This document shows positions 7,668 to 17,015 of a stretch of 64,000 nucleotides of DNA, in pieces. How positions within the stretch are numbered: position 1 is the stretch's first letter; every line of letters begins with the position of its first letter. The stretch covers positions 186,001-250,000 of the forward strand of contig NZ_PVYW01000003.1 in assembly GCF_003001675.1 (NCBI RefSeq). Direction: 5' to 3'. The notes beneath the pieces are model-generated. The model did not search any database. It saw only the letters and a list, made by a program, of their open reading frames with translations, and was not told the origin of the DNA. The position numbers and the translations under genes were made by a program. Origin of the DNA: Cohnella sp. SGD-V74 (GTDB lineage Bacteria; Bacillota; Bacilli; Paenibacillales; Paenibacillaceae).

Positions 7668-10330
7668 GACGCTCCCCCGCTTTCCGTCAATTGGTTTCTT
7701 GCGTCGTTCAGCCATTCCAACGCCTGCATCGGCGTCATTCTCATGACGTCGAGCTTTCTGAGCTTGTCCAGCACCTTGTCCGCCGCGGGCGGTCTGGCCG
7801 GCTTGGGCTGCGGCGCTTCCTCGGGGAACAGGCTGAGCTGCACGATCGGCTGCGGAGTCGGTTCCCCGGAGGCTGCCGCCGCTTCTTGCGCCGCTTGCTG
7901 TGCGGCCTGCGGCTTCGGCGGCTCGGCTGCGGCCGGCGCCGAATCCCGATCGTTCAGCAGCGAATACGCTCTGGAGACGATCGTCTCCGGCAAGCCGGCG
8001 AGCTGCGCGCAATAGATGCCGTAGCTGGAATCCGCCGCGCCGGGCACGAGCTTGCGCAGAAACGTGACGCCGTCCGCGCTCTCGCGAACCGCCATGCAGC
8101 CGTTGCGAAGGCCCTCAAGCGACGACTCGAGATGAGCCAGCTCGTGAAAATGCGTCGAGACGAGCGCTTTGCAGCCGATATGATGATGCACGTATTCGAT
8201 GACCGCCTGCGCGATCGCCATTCCTTCGTCCGTCGACGTTCCGCGTCCAAGCTCGTCGATGATGATCAAGCTGCGCGAAGTCGCCTGCTCGGTCATGACC
8301 TGGATGTCCTTCATCTCGACCATGAACGTGCTCTGGCCGCCGACCAGATCGTCCGCCGCCCCGATCCGGGTGAAAATCCGGTCGACGAACGGCAGCACCG
8401 CCCGGCGAGCCGGCACGAAGCAGCCGATCTGGGCCATGAGACAGATCATCGCCACCTGGCGCATGTATGTGCTCTTGCCGGCCATGTTTGGCCCGGTGAT
8501 GAGCAGAATCGAGCCGTCTTCCCCGGTGAGCGAAGTGTCGTTGGCGATAAACACGCCGTTCTCGTTCACCGATTCGACGACCGGGTGGCGTCCTTCTTCG
8601 ATAATGAGATCGTAGCCGTCGCCGTCAGTCCAGCTCGGGCGCGTATAGCGGCGCTCGGCGCTCGCTTCGGCGAACGATTGCAGCACGTCAAGCGACGCGA
8701 CGCTCTCCGCCAGCCGCTGCAGCCGCGACATCTGTCCCGCGATCCGGTCGCGAAGGGCGATGAACGTCTCGTATTCGAGGTCGAACATCCGGTCTTCCGC
8801 TTCCAGGATGAGCGCTTCCTTCTCCTTCAGCTCGGGCGTGACGAACCGCTCGGCGTTGGCCAGCGTCTGCTTTCTCTCGTAACGGCCTTCCGGCAAGCTC
8901 GTCAAATTCGCTCGGGTTACTTCCAAATAGTAGCCGAACACTTTGTTAAAGCCGATCTTGAGCGACTTGATGCCCGTCGCTTCGCGTTCGCGCCGTTCCA
9001 GCTCGGCGATCCATTGCTTGCCGTTCTGGCTCGCTTCCCGCAGCTCGTCGAGTTTCGCGTCGTACCCGGGGCGAATAATGCCGCCGTCCTTCAGCGTCGT
9101 CGGAGGCTCGTCCGCGATGGCCGCCTCGATGGCGTCGGCGATATCTTCGCAGGCGTCCATGCCCTGCGCGAGGGAATCGAGCGGGGCCGCATTGAGGCTT
9201 TCGCACAGCGCTTGAACGGCGGGAACTCGCCTGAGCGAGTTTTTGAGCGCGTTCAGATCCCGGGCGTTGGCCGTCCCGTAAGCGATTCGTCCGGCAAGAC
9301 GTTCGAGGTCGTACACTTCGCCGAGTTCGTCCCTCAGCTCCTTGCGCTTGATCCAATCCTTGTTGAGCGCCTCGACCGCATCAAGCCGGCGCTCCGTCTC
9401 CTCGCGGCTGAGCAGCGGCTGGTCGATCCAGCGCTTGAGCAGCCGCGCGCCCATTGCCGTACGGGTGCGGTCCAGCAGCCCGAGCAGCGAGCCTTTGCGG
9501 GAGCGGTCGCGAATCGTCTCCGTCAGCTCAAGGTTGCGGCGGGTAAAGGCGTCGAGCGACATATAAGCTTCCGTATCGTAAGCTTTAACCGCGCGCAAAT
9601 GCGCGAGCGATCTCTTCTGCGTCTCTTCCAAATAAGTGACGAGACGCGACACGGCCAGCTGCCGCACCGGCTCGTGCGCGCTCCACGGCTCGTCCGGGAA
9701 TTGCGCGGCCAGCTTGCCTGTCTCGGCTTCCTCGCGCACCGTCGTCGACAGAGTGCGCCCCGCCGGATGCAGCGTCTCGCGAATCGCCGCGATCGCCGCT
9801 TCGTCCCCGACCGCTTCCGACGGCCGGTACACGTTCAGCACGTTGTTGATCTCTTCGGGCGACAGCGCGAACGAGGTCAAATACAGCTCCCCGGTCGTCA
9901 GGTCGCAAGCCGCGACGCCGAGACGTCCCCCTTGCGAAGCCGCCCCGACGATAAAATTGTTGGACGCGTCGCCGACCAGCTTCGCGTCCATCACCGTTCC
10001 CGGCGTCACGATGCGCACGATCTCGCGCCGGACGACGCCCTTCGTGCTGGCCGGGTCTTCGACCTGCTCGCATACGGCGACTTTGTAGCCTTTTTCTACT
10101 AATCTAGCTATGTATCCTTCCGCGGAATGGTGGGGAACTCCGCACATCGGAACCCGTTCCTCCATCCCGGCGCCTCGTCCGGTCAGCGTAATCTCCAATT
10201 CTCTCGACGCCGTGATCGCGTCTTCGAAAAACATTTCATAGAAATCGCCCAAGCGGAAAAACAGCAAAGCGTCCTTCGCCGTCGCTTTGACGGATAAATA
10301 TTGCTCCATCATGGGGGTATATCCAGCCAT
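7664..10330 (-). CDS. mutS: DNA mismatch repair protein MutS
   Basis: 888 residues. The mismatch-binding domain starts MAGYTPMMEQY with the Phe-x-Glu wedge region FRLGDFYEMF. Connector, core and clamp domains follow, then the ATPase with Walker A GPNMAGKSTYMRQ, DELGRGTSTDEG and STHFHELA. The C-terminal tail is Ala/Pro-rich and ends in the helical dimerisation segment. The ATG at 10330 has GGAGGAAG upstream; an extension to 10369 adds 13 unconserved residues. It heads the mutS–protease–mutL operon. Confidence 0.97.
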   Translation of the reverse strand: MAGYTPMMEQYLSVKATAKDALLFFRLGDFYEMFFEDAITASRELEITLTGRGAGMEERVPMCGVPHHSAEGYIARLVEKGYKVAVCEQVEDPASTKGVVRREIVRIVTPGTVMDAKLVGDASNNFIVGAASQGGRLGVAACDLTTGELYLTSFALSPEEINNVLNVYRPSEAVGDEAAIAAIRETLHPAGRTLSTTVREEAETGKLAAQFPDEPWSAHEPVRQLAVSRLVTYLEETQKRSLAHLRAVKAYDTEAYMSLDAFTRRNLELTETIRDRSRKGSLLGLLDRTRTAMGARLLKRWIDQPLLSREETERRLDAVEALNKDWIKRKELRDELGEVYDLERLAGRIAYGTANARDLNALKNSLRRVPAVQALCESLNAAPLDSLAQGMDACEDIADAIEAAIADEPPTTLKDGGIIRPGYDAKLDELREASQNGKQWIAELERREREATGIKSLKIGFNKVFGYYLEVTRANLTSLPEGRYERKQTLANAERFVTPELKEKEALILEAEDRMFDLEYETFIALRDRIAGQMSRLQRLAESVASLDVLQSFAEASAERRYTRPSWTDGDGYDLIIEEGRHPVVESVNENGVFIANDTSLTGEDGSILLITGPNMAGKSTYMRQVAMICLMAQIGCFVPARRAVLPFVDRIFTRIGAADDLVGGQSTFMVEMKDIQVMTEQATSRSLIIIDELGRGTSTDEGMAIAQAVIEYVHHHIGCKALVSTHFHELAHLESSLEGLRNGCMAVRESADGVTFLRKLVPGAADSSYGIYCAQLAGLPETIVSRAYSLLNDRDSAPAAAEPPKPQAAQQAAQEAAAASGEPTPQPIVQLSLFPEEAPQPKPARPPAADKVLDKLRKLDVMRMTPMQALEWLNDARNQLTESGGAS

Positions 10331-10437
10331 GGTCTTCCTCCCGGTATTTTGCAGCAGTGCAAAGTTCAATATCTCATTATATCAAATCGGGACTGGCGGG
10401 GACACCCCGCCTTCGGCCTCTCCGCAGCGCCGCCTGA

Positions 10438-10793
10438 CGTGCCTATTCGCTCGTTGCCTTCCTGCGACCTCGCCATAGAACCGTCGGGCGTGCCTATTCG
10501 CTCGCTGCGATCCTGCGACCCGCCGTAGAGCCGCCTGGCGTGCCTATTCGCTCGCTGCCATCCTGCGACCTCACCATAGAGCCGCCTGACGTGCCTATTC
10601 GCTCGCTGCCATCCTGCGACCTCACCATAGAACCGTCTGACGTGCCTATTCGCTCACTGCCATCCTGCGACCTCACCATAGAACCGTCTGACGTGCCTAT
10701 TCGCTCACTGCCATCCTGCGACCTCACCATAGAGCCGTCTGACGAGCATATCCCCTCGTTCCCTTCCCTCAACCTCACCATAGAGCCGCCTCA
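10438..10793. repeat. 51-bp tandem repeat array (7 units) between fni and mutS
   Basis: Units begin at 10438, 10489, 10539, 10590, 10641, 10692 and 10743. All are 51 bp except the second (50 bp). The consensus starts CGTGCCTATTCGCTCGCTGC and ends CTCACCATAGAGCCGYCTGA. Central units differ at only one to a few positions; the outer ones have diverged more. Because 51 is divisible by three, long open frames appear on both strands, but none has a ribosome site or a recognisable start. This looks like a minisatellite lying upstream of mutS. Confidence 0.9.
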
Positions 10794-10842
10794 CGAGCTA
10801 ACTGAATCCTGCCAACCGGAACAAACTTCCTCACATCGCGCT

Positions 10843-11913
10843 TCAGTTTCGCCGCACGAGGCGCCGCGTTCCGCGCAGCTCTTGCAAATTCCCCGCCCCG
10901 ATTCCGAACATGGCCGCTTTCAGTTCGAACTCAACCCGCGCGAACAGCTCGTCCAGCTTATCGGCGGAGTCGAGCGCGGGCGCAAGCAGCGCCTTCCCGA
11001 ACGCGACGGCGTCGGCTCCGAGCGCCAGCGCTTTGGCGGCCTCCACGCCGTTCGTCATGCCGCCGCTCGCGATCAGAGTCGTATCCGGCGCTGCCTCTCT
11101 CGCCTCCCGAATGCATTCCGCGGTCGGATTGCCCCAATCCTCAAAAGCATCTGACGCTATTTTTCGAAGCCGGTCCTTCGTCCGATATTTCTCAACTTTG
11201 ATCCAGGAGGTGCCCCCCGCCCCCGCCACGTCCACGAACGACACGCCGATGTCGGCGAGCATCCGGACAGTCTCTCCGTCGATCCCCATCCCGACTTCCT
11301 TCACACCGACCGGAAACTCCGCTTCCTTGCACAGTTCAGCGATCCGTCGCGCCAATCCCCGGAAATTGGTGTCCCCTCCGTCCTGAAATACCTCCTGCAT
11401 CCCGTTAAGATGCAGAACGAGCGCATCCGCGCCCGTCATCTCCACCGCTCTGCGGCATTCCGCAATGCCGTAACCGTAGTTCAGTTGCGCCGCACCCAGA
11501 TTCGCCAGCAAGGGCACGTCGGGCGCGATTTGCCTCACCCGATAAGACGCTGCGGAATCCGGAGCTTCGATCGCCGCACGCAGCGAACCGAGGCCCATCG
11601 CCCAGCCGTGTCGCTGCGCCGCTTCCGCCAGACGCACGTTGATGCGGCCCGCTTCGTCCGTTCCGCCCGTCATTGAACTGACGACGAACGGCGCCTTTAA
11701 GTTGCGACCCAGAAACGAGGAATCCAGCCGAATATCGGCAAAATCGAGCTCAGGCAGCGCAAGGTGCCGAAAGCGGTAACGATCGAATCCCGTTCCTTCA
11801 CCCCAGCCTTCCACGTCCTCGCGCAAACAGATTTCGATATGTTCCCTTTTTCTGCGTTTGATTTCCGTCTCCGGGCTCATCTCTGCTGCCGCTTCAACGT
11901 TCTTCTCGTCCAT
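10843..11913 (-). CDS. fni: Isopentenyl-diphosphate delta-isomerase, type 2 (FMN-dependent)
   Basis: 356-residue cytosolic flavoenzyme interconverting IPP and DMAPP. Type II signature: RKREHIEICL at the N-terminus, FVVSSMTGGT for FMN binding, HLNGMQEVFQDGGDTNF in the middle, VKEVGMGI, and ASGGMTNGVEAAKALALGA for phosphate binding. It is separated from mutS by the 51-bp repeats and from the biosynthetic cluster by a terminator and about 750 bp of repeat-rich DNA, so it is probably not part of that cluster. Its DMAPP product is the donor for MiaA downstream. Confidence 0.93.
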   Translation of the reverse strand: MDEKNVEAAAEMSPETEIKRRKREHIEICLREDVEGWGEGTGFDRYRFRHLALPELDFADIRLDSSFLGRNLKAPFVVSSMTGGTDEAGRINVRLAEAAQRHGWAMGLGSLRAAIEAPDSAASYRVRQIAPDVPLLANLGAAQLNYGYGIAECRRAVEMTGADALVLHLNGMQEVFQDGGDTNFRGLARRIAELCKEAEFPVGVKEVGMGIDGETVRMLADIGVSFVDVAGAGGTSWIKVEKYRTKDRLRKIASDAFEDWGNPTAECIREAREAAPDTTLIASGGMTNGVEAAKALALGADAVAFGKALLAPALDSADKLDELFARVEFELKAAMFGIGAGNLQELRGTRRLVRRN

Positions 11914-12049
11914 GTCCCGGAACCCCCCAAGTCGTCTGATATGTCTTCATCTATCTTGAATACCAATGTCTAACCCCATACTACACGCATTCTATCCTCA
12001 ATTGCGACCCATTTATTACAATGGTGCTCGACAATGCCCCCATTCACAT

Positions 12050-12305
12050 TATCCCCTTCCGTCAGCCCGTTAGCTAGCATCACACCTATCGTTCATTCCT
12101 TTTACAGGTATCCCTTCCCGTCAGTTCGTTCTATCTCTCTCCTTTCATTCTCTGCGTCTTTTGTCGGTATCCCCTTCATTCAGTTCACGCCATACCCCGT
12201 TCTACCGCTTTTTCGCCCCTTTGTCGCTATTCCTTCCGGTCAGTTCATGCCGTAGCTGAACGTTAATTCGTAGCTGTGGGGATGATCAACTGATTAAACG
12301 GAATA
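12050..12305. repeat. Degenerate ~60-bp repeats carrying TATCCC-N6-TCAG
   Basis: Four copies of TAT(C/T)CC-N6-TCAG at 12050–12065, 12109–12124, 12168–12183 and 12228–12243 are spaced about 59–60 bp apart. An inverted copy, CTGA-N6-GGAATA, lies at 12290–12305. Flanks are pyrimidine-rich and only loosely conserved. No gene is visible between the fni start (11913) and 12664; the remainder is AT-richer spacer. Function unknown. Confidence 0.6.
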
Positions 12306-12403
12306 ACTATCGCAAAACGCTGATAACCAGATTTCTGAGCTGTTGGGATACTGACAAATGGAGGATAGGTCATGGCCGATCTCGCAGGAGGCGTACGGCC
12401 AAC

Positions 12404-12573
12404 CTGATTGGACGGGATATCGGCAAAAGAACAGAAAAGGCACTACGTACATATTCAGAATGTGGCGCAGATAAGCTGATTGGACGGGATACCGGCAAAA
12501 GAGCGAAAAAGACACTACGTACATATTCAGAATGTGGCGCAGATAAGCTGATTGGACGGGATATCGGCAATAG
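12404..12573. repeat. 72-bp direct repeat (2.4 units), inverted relative to 12050 repeats
   Basis: Unit 1 spans 12404–12475 and unit 2 spans 12476–12547, nearly identical. A partial third unit runs from 12548. Each unit begins CTGATTGGACGGGATAYCGG, the reverse complement of the TATCCC-N6-TCAG core to the left. The two sets face each other across 12290–12400. Open frames through it (76 and 82 codons) come from the repetition and look spurious. Confidence 0.8.
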
Positions 12574-12615
12574 AGGCAGAGAACGATAAACCCCGCCGCC
12601 GGATCTCTGCATCCA

Positions 12616-12657
12616 CAATAAAACAGCCTTAGTCCGGCGAATTACCGAACTAAGGCC
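12616..12657 (-). terminator. Terminator of the biosynthetic operon
   Basis: On the minus strand GCCTTAGTTCGG and CCGGACTAAGGC form a stem of about 12 bp, followed by TGTTTTATT. It begins about 7 nt after the stop codon of the last cluster gene and marks the 3' end of the NRPS/PKS operon. Confidence 0.85.
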
Positions 12658-12663
12658 GCCCAG

Positions 12664-13602
12664 TTACAGCTGCTTGTTCTTCAGGGCATGAATCAGATGC
12701 TTCTCTTTCTCCGCCAGCTCTGTTATCTGACGAACCATTGTATCGACGTCTATATCCTCCCATTTCGAATGCTTCAGCACATAATGGATCGACTCCGAGA
12801 TGCCGGAGCACTCGGCTGCGGCTTGAACGAGGGACATCTCGAACGACATCGCCTCAAGAAATCTGGAGAACAGCAGACGGGAACCGAACATAATGGCGAA
12901 GAAAAACCTGAATTTCTCCTGATCCGCCTGCAGCTGCTTGGGCAACTGCTCCTTCACGACCGCATACGTGGCAAGATCATCGGAGAAGCCGTTCAGCCAC
13001 TCCGTATATTTGTCCATCAGCATTTTCGGATCGACATGAACGCCGCCAAGATCCGCATAGGTCATTCCTCTGGCCGCTCCCGGAGCCGAGTTAAACGACT
13101 TGACAAGCATTTCTTCGCTCATCTCTCCGTAAAACACCGGCGGGTCCTGGACGACAAACTTGGCCTCTTTGCCCGGCACGTAATCGTGAATAATAAAGGA
13201 ATGAAACGATCTATACTTCCGATAATGCTCCCGATGCGGAATATAATAATTGCACAGCCAGGAAAAAATCGACGTCCCCCCCTTCAGCAGTTGAACGATC
13301 TGCTCCTTTGCCGAATGGAACTTGGGATACCTTTGATCGACAATTTGAACGCCCAACAGCTTGAAATCGTCCTGTTTGCTCAGGCAGCCCGTTTCGAACA
13401 GCCAACGGTTTTGGTTTTTGGTAAATAAATGCTCGTAGACGGTTTTCGTATTTTCCAAGGTGTTGTAGAAATAATAATCGACGGGAACTCCTTTGGATCT
13501 CAGGTAGGCCACCACTTGCGCGTTGCGGCAATTAAAATAGTTCTCCTCGTACTCAAACAACGTTGCGTTCAGCGTATGCATCGTTTGCTGCGTGTTCATC
13601 AT
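12664..13602 (-). CDS. BtrH_N-like (papain-fold) protein, last gene of the cluster
   Basis: 312 residues, cytosolic. The N-terminal part fits the cysteine-peptidase-like fold of the butirosin BtrH N-terminal family: Cys in YFNCRNAQVVAYLRSKG (about 21–37), His in RSFHSFIIHDYVPG, and an Asp in FVVQDPPVFYG. The helical C-terminal half (about 190–312) has no recognised motif. BtrH moves an acyl group from a carrier protein to an amine, so a transfer or release role is possible here, but that is inference. A second gene of this type lies at 18949. ATGATG follows GGGGAGG; the second ATG (13599) has the better spacing. Confidence 0.5.
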   Translation of the reverse strand: MMNTQQTMHTLNATLFEYEENYFNCRNAQVVAYLRSKGVPVDYYFYNTLENTKTVYEHLFTKNQNRWLFETGCLSKQDDFKLLGVQIVDQRYPKFHSAKEQIVQLLKGGTSIFSWLCNYYIPHREHYRKYRSFHSFIIHDYVPGKEAKFVVQDPPVFYGEMSEEMLVKSFNSAPGAARGMTYADLGGVHVDPKMLMDKYTEWLNGFSDDLATYAVVKEQLPKQLQADQEKFRFFFAIMFGSRLLFSRFLEAMSFEMSLVQAAAECSGISESIHYVLKHSKWEDIDVDTMVRQITELAEKEKHLIHALKNKQL

Positions 13603-13671
13603 ATCCTCCCCTTAATGTAAGATTAATATGGACGCAGACGAGCTTATTGCTCGGCCCGTCGGCAACGCCTG

Positions 13672-14409
13672 TTATCTCGCAGGTATCCCCTCCTTAACTT
13701 GATCTAAAATGGCAGCGATCCGGATCGCCAATTCGTTCGCTCGCTGCTGCAAAAACAGATGCCCGCCTTCGAAAGCCGCGCACTCCACCCGCTCGGCCCA
13801 TTTCAGCCATGCGGATGCGTCTTCTCTCGTAAATACGCTGTCCTCCGTCCCGTAAAAGACGTGAAGCGGCGTTTGCAGCCGCTGTTCGCTGGGACATGTA
13901 TAGGTTGCGATCGCATCGTAGTCCGCGCGAAGAATCGGCAGGAAGTAGTCCACAAACGGACCGCAGCGAAGCAGCTCCTCCGGAATGCCGCCGAACGAAG
14001 CGACGTGCTCCAGCAAAGCTTGATCGTCCTTGTAGTCGGCGGGCGGACAATCCGGGGCGGGGCATCCCGATACGATCACCGCCGCCGGAGCCGCCCCGGC
14101 CAGCTCCAGCAGCTGTGCCATGCGATGAACGATTTTGCCGCCCATGCTGTGGCCCAGCAGCACATAGGGGGGCTTAAAATAGGCGCGAAGCCGATCGAGA
14201 TACAACCGCACGAGCGCTTCCAGGTTGTTCAGCAGCGGCTCCGGGTTGGAACCGTGCCCCGGAGGGTCGATCGATATGACCTGCCAGTCGCACCGAAGCT
14301 CCTCCTGCAGCGGCTTAAACGCGGCCGAATAACCTCCCGCATAGGGGATGCAGATCAGACGCTTGCCGCTAACCGCGGAACAATCGAATACTTTAATCAT
14401 ATTGTCCAT
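13672..14409 (-). CDS. Type II thioesterase (GrsT/SrfAD family)
   Basis: 245-residue alpha/beta hydrolase that removes misprimed or stalled acyl groups from carrier proteins. It has CIPYAGGYSAAFKPL at the start, the nucleophile elbow GHSMGG (Ser near 98), an Asp in FYGTEDSVFTRED, and the catalytic His in FEGGHLFL. Neither synthetase in the cluster has a terminal TE domain, so this enzyme may proofread, or it may also take part in release. It directly abuts the MFS gene (stop at 14410) and is the penultimate gene of the operon. Confidence 0.9.
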   Translation of the reverse strand: MDNMIKVFDCSAVSGKRLICIPYAGGYSAAFKPLQEELRCDWQVISIDPPGHGSNPEPLLNNLEALVRLYLDRLRAYFKPPYVLLGHSMGGKIVHRMAQLLELAGAAPAAVIVSGCPAPDCPPADYKDDQALLEHVASFGGIPEELLRCGPFVDYFLPILRADYDAIATYTCPSEQRLQTPLHVFYGTEDSVFTREDASAWLKWAERVECAAFEGGHLFLQQRANELAIRIAAILDQVKEGIPAR

Positions 14410-15666
14410 CTACAGTTCGACCTCTTTTTGCGTCGCTGCCGTTTCCGGCGCCCATTTGTTCAGGCTCCAGCCGTAGTATACAAACAGGACAAAAGTAATG
14501 GCGGCAAGCCCGAAATAAGCGCTCTCCAAGCTGATGATTCGCGGATAAAACGCCAGCACCAGTCCCAGGGCGATAGAATGCGCCAGCATCATGATCGGCT
14601 CCAGCCAGGCGGCCACCCGCCCCATTTTGCTCGCTTCCACGATTTGCGGCAGCCAGCCTCCCAGCGCGACGTTGACGGGAGCGATGCACATGCCGGCAAG
14701 CGTAACCCCGATCAAATACGTCCAGATGTCGGCGATCATCGCGAACACAACGGCCAACAGGCTGATGAGCAGCAGCCCCGTGTTGATGACGATGTGCGGC
14801 TTCAGCTTTTGCAGCGCCCAGGAGCCGGCGATGCTGCCGAGAAAGAAGCCGACGCCCAGAAAGACCGCGAACAGCGCCATATACTGCTCGTACTGATCGG
14901 GAACCAATTTGTACTTCAGGGTAAACATCGGAATAACGGCCAGCGTGCCGTTAATCAAGCCGAACACCAAATAGCCCAGCATAATCGACAGCAGCAGACG
15001 ATAGCGGAGGATGTATTTCATGCCCGCCGTAAAATCGGCCATGACCGGTTTAAGCCCCAGACTTCGCCATTCGGAACGCCCATTCGGCAATCTGACCTCG
15101 AGCGGAATGCGGCAGGAGCGAATGAGCAGCGCGGATGCGATCATGCTGATTCCGTCGATCACGATTGCCCAGACAATGCCCAAATACAAATAGGCAGCTG
15201 CTCCCAGCCCCATGCCGAATACGATAAATACCCCCGACACCATCTGGTTTAGCCCCGCCGCCTGCATGAGCTGCTTCTCCTCAAGAATGCCCTGCACGAG
15301 CGCGAGCTGCGCCGGAACAAAAAATTTGGACACGGCGCTGCGCAGAAACAGCAGTACAAATACGAGAGCAAGCAGGTCCAACGCAAGCGCGCCTAAAATA
15401 AACAGCGTAAGGACAGTCCGTATCCAGTCCGAGTTTTCCGCGATTTTCGCCCGGTCGAACCGGTCGGCGACGACTCCGACAATAAAGAATATGAACACGC
15501 TCGGCACCGCGGACATTAGCTCGGCTGCGGTCGCATAACCCGGCTGCTCGCTAAAGCGATCCAGCAAATAAAACACAAACGCCATATTGCCCAAAATCGT
15601 GCCCATCTGCGAGGTTAAAGAAGCCGAGAACAGCCGGACAAAATTACGGTTTCTTAAAACTTCCAC
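14410..15666 (-). CDS. MFS transporter (EntS-like family), likely product exporter
   Basis: 418-residue integral membrane protein with about 12 predicted helices. It carries the MFS loop motif GVVADRFDRAKI after helix 2 and resembles the MFS_3 exporters found beside siderophore and lipopeptide clusters. Placement inside the operon, with M20 peptidase upstream and thioesterase downstream, makes export of the cluster product or self-protection the likely role. The start is GTG (15666) behind AGGAGG. Confidence 0.85.
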   Translation of the reverse strand: MEVLRNRNFVRLFSASLTSQMGTILGNMAFVFYLLDRFSEQPGYATAAELMSAVPSVFIFFIVGVVADRFDRAKIAENSDWIRTVLTLFILGALALDLLALVFVLLFLRSAVSKFFVPAQLALVQGILEEKQLMQAAGLNQMVSGVFIVFGMGLGAAAYLYLGIVWAIVIDGISMIASALLIRSCRIPLEVRLPNGRSEWRSLGLKPVMADFTAGMKYILRYRLLLSIMLGYLVFGLINGTLAVIPMFTLKYKLVPDQYEQYMALFAVFLGVGFFLGSIAGSWALQKLKPHIVINTGLLLISLLAVVFAMIADIWTYLIGVTLAGMCIAPVNVALGGWLPQIVEASKMGRVAAWLEPIMMLAHSIALGLVLAFYPRIISLESAYFGLAAITFVLFVYYGWSLNKWAPETAATQKEVEL

Positions 15667-15683
15667 GGCGTACGCCTCCTTTC

Positions 15684-16985
15684 TTAACGAAACAGCAAGC
15701 GGCTGATCGCCTGCGCCCCCGATTGCAGTGCCCGGACGGGAATTCTTTCGTTCGCGGCATGGATCAACTCGGTAAAGGCGAAGGACTTGGGCAGATCCAT
15801 CGGCAGAAACCCGTAGGTTTGAATACCCAATCCGGCATAAAAGCGGCTGTCCGTCGAGCCGGTCAACACATACGGAATCGGAACGCCTTGCGGGTCCTGT
15901 TCGTGCAAAATGGCAGCCAGCGTCGGGAACAGCTCCAGATTGACGGCGTCGGGAAAAGGATCGTGCAGCAGCACCTCGTATTCCAGCTCATACCCGATCA
16001 CCTTGTTCAATTCCTTCATTAAATCCGCTGGCTCGAACCCCGGCAGCAGCCGTCCGTCGATTTTCAACTCGATTTGCTCGGGGATTGCATTCACCGCCAA
16101 TCCGCCCTGTATGACCGTAATGTTGGCCGTATTGTAGAACAAGGGTGCCAGCATTGCTCCCTTATCTCCCAGCAATTTCAAAATCGTCGAAGTCCATCCG
16201 GGATGCAGCAATTGCCGAAACAGCCGCTTCTGCGGCGGCCGCATCGCATCCGCCATCGCCTCGATCATCGTCCGCACCGCCGAGGTAATGTGCGCCGGAA
16301 ACCGCAGCGGACGCAATCTCCGGATGATATCGCCCAGCATCGCGACCGCGCTCTTGTTTTGGGCTTGCGAGCCGTGGCCTCCGGAACCCTTAATCGTCGT
16401 TTGCAGCCAGCACAATCTTTTCTCCGCCACCATAATCGGATAAAACTTCCGCTTCCCGACATAGAACGAGAACCCGCCGAACTCGCCGATCGCATGCCGA
16501 ATGCCCGCAAACTGCTCGGCATGGTTTTCCACGAGAAATTTCGACCCGTACTTCCCTCCCGCTTCTTCGTCGGAGACAATCGCCAGGACCAGATCCCTGG
16601 GCAGCTCCTCCTCGCGGGATTTCGCCTCCAGGAAAGCGGCCAGCAGCATGGCGACGCCGCCCTTCATGTCCAGAGCTCCGCGCCCCCAGACGCAGTCGTC
16701 GTAGATTTCGCCGCTGAACGGAGGAACGTTCCAGCTTTGTCCGTCGGTCGGCACGACGTCCACATGCCCGTACAGCAGCAGAGGCGGAGCCTGTCCGCTG
16801 CCGCGAATTCTGGCGATCAGGTTAGGCCGGTTGGCGTCAAGAGCCAGCAGCGTGCTCTCGATGCCGCTCCGGCGCAGCAGCTCTTCGATATACAAAATGC
16901 ATTCCCGCTCGTTGCCGGGCGGATTCGTCGTATTATAAGAGATCAGCTTTTGCAAGATGGCCGCCGGATCGTGCCTGTTCTCCAT
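15684..16985 (-). CDS. M20 family zinc metallopeptidase/deacylase
   Basis: 433 residues. Metal-site motifs are LLLYGHVDVVP (about 68–78), RGALDMKGG, and VSDEEAGGKYG with the catalytic Glu, followed by the dimerisation lid (SGGHGS) and a C-terminal His-bearing ELIHAANERIP. M20 enzymes cleave peptide or N-acyl bonds. Within this cluster it might trim an acylated precursor, or detoxify the product. Start ATG at 16985 has GGAGGAGACG. It sits between the KASIII-like gene and the exporter on the same strand. Confidence 0.85.
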   Translation of the reverse strand: MENRHDPAAILQKLISYNTTNPPGNERECILYIEELLRRSGIESTLLALDANRPNLIARIRGSGQAPPLLLYGHVDVVPTDGQSWNVPPFSGEIYDDCVWGRGALDMKGGVAMLLAAFLEAKSREEELPRDLVLAIVSDEEAGGKYGSKFLVENHAEQFAGIRHAIGEFGGFSFYVGKRKFYPIMVAEKRLCWLQTTIKGSGGHGSQAQNKSAVAMLGDIIRRLRPLRFPAHITSAVRTMIEAMADAMRPPQKRLFRQLLHPGWTSTILKLLGDKGAMLAPLFYNTANITVIQGGLAVNAIPEQIELKIDGRLLPGFEPADLMKELNKVIGYELEYEVLLHDPFPDAVNLELFPTLAAILHEQDPQGVPIPYVLTGSTDSRFYAGLGIQTYGFLPMDLPKSFAFTELIHAANERIPVRALQSGAQAISRLLFR

Positions 16986-17015
16986 TTGCGTCTCCTCCGT
17001 CTCCTCTGTGAACGG

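Noticed and set aside
7691..10102. 803-codon frame opposite mutS
   Set aside because: Pure antisense shadow of mutS caused by high GC; Arg/His-rich with no motif.
10494..11154. Repetitive proteins read through the 51-bp array on both strands
   Set aside because: Open only because the period is divisible by three; no ribosome site, and one runs antisense through fni.
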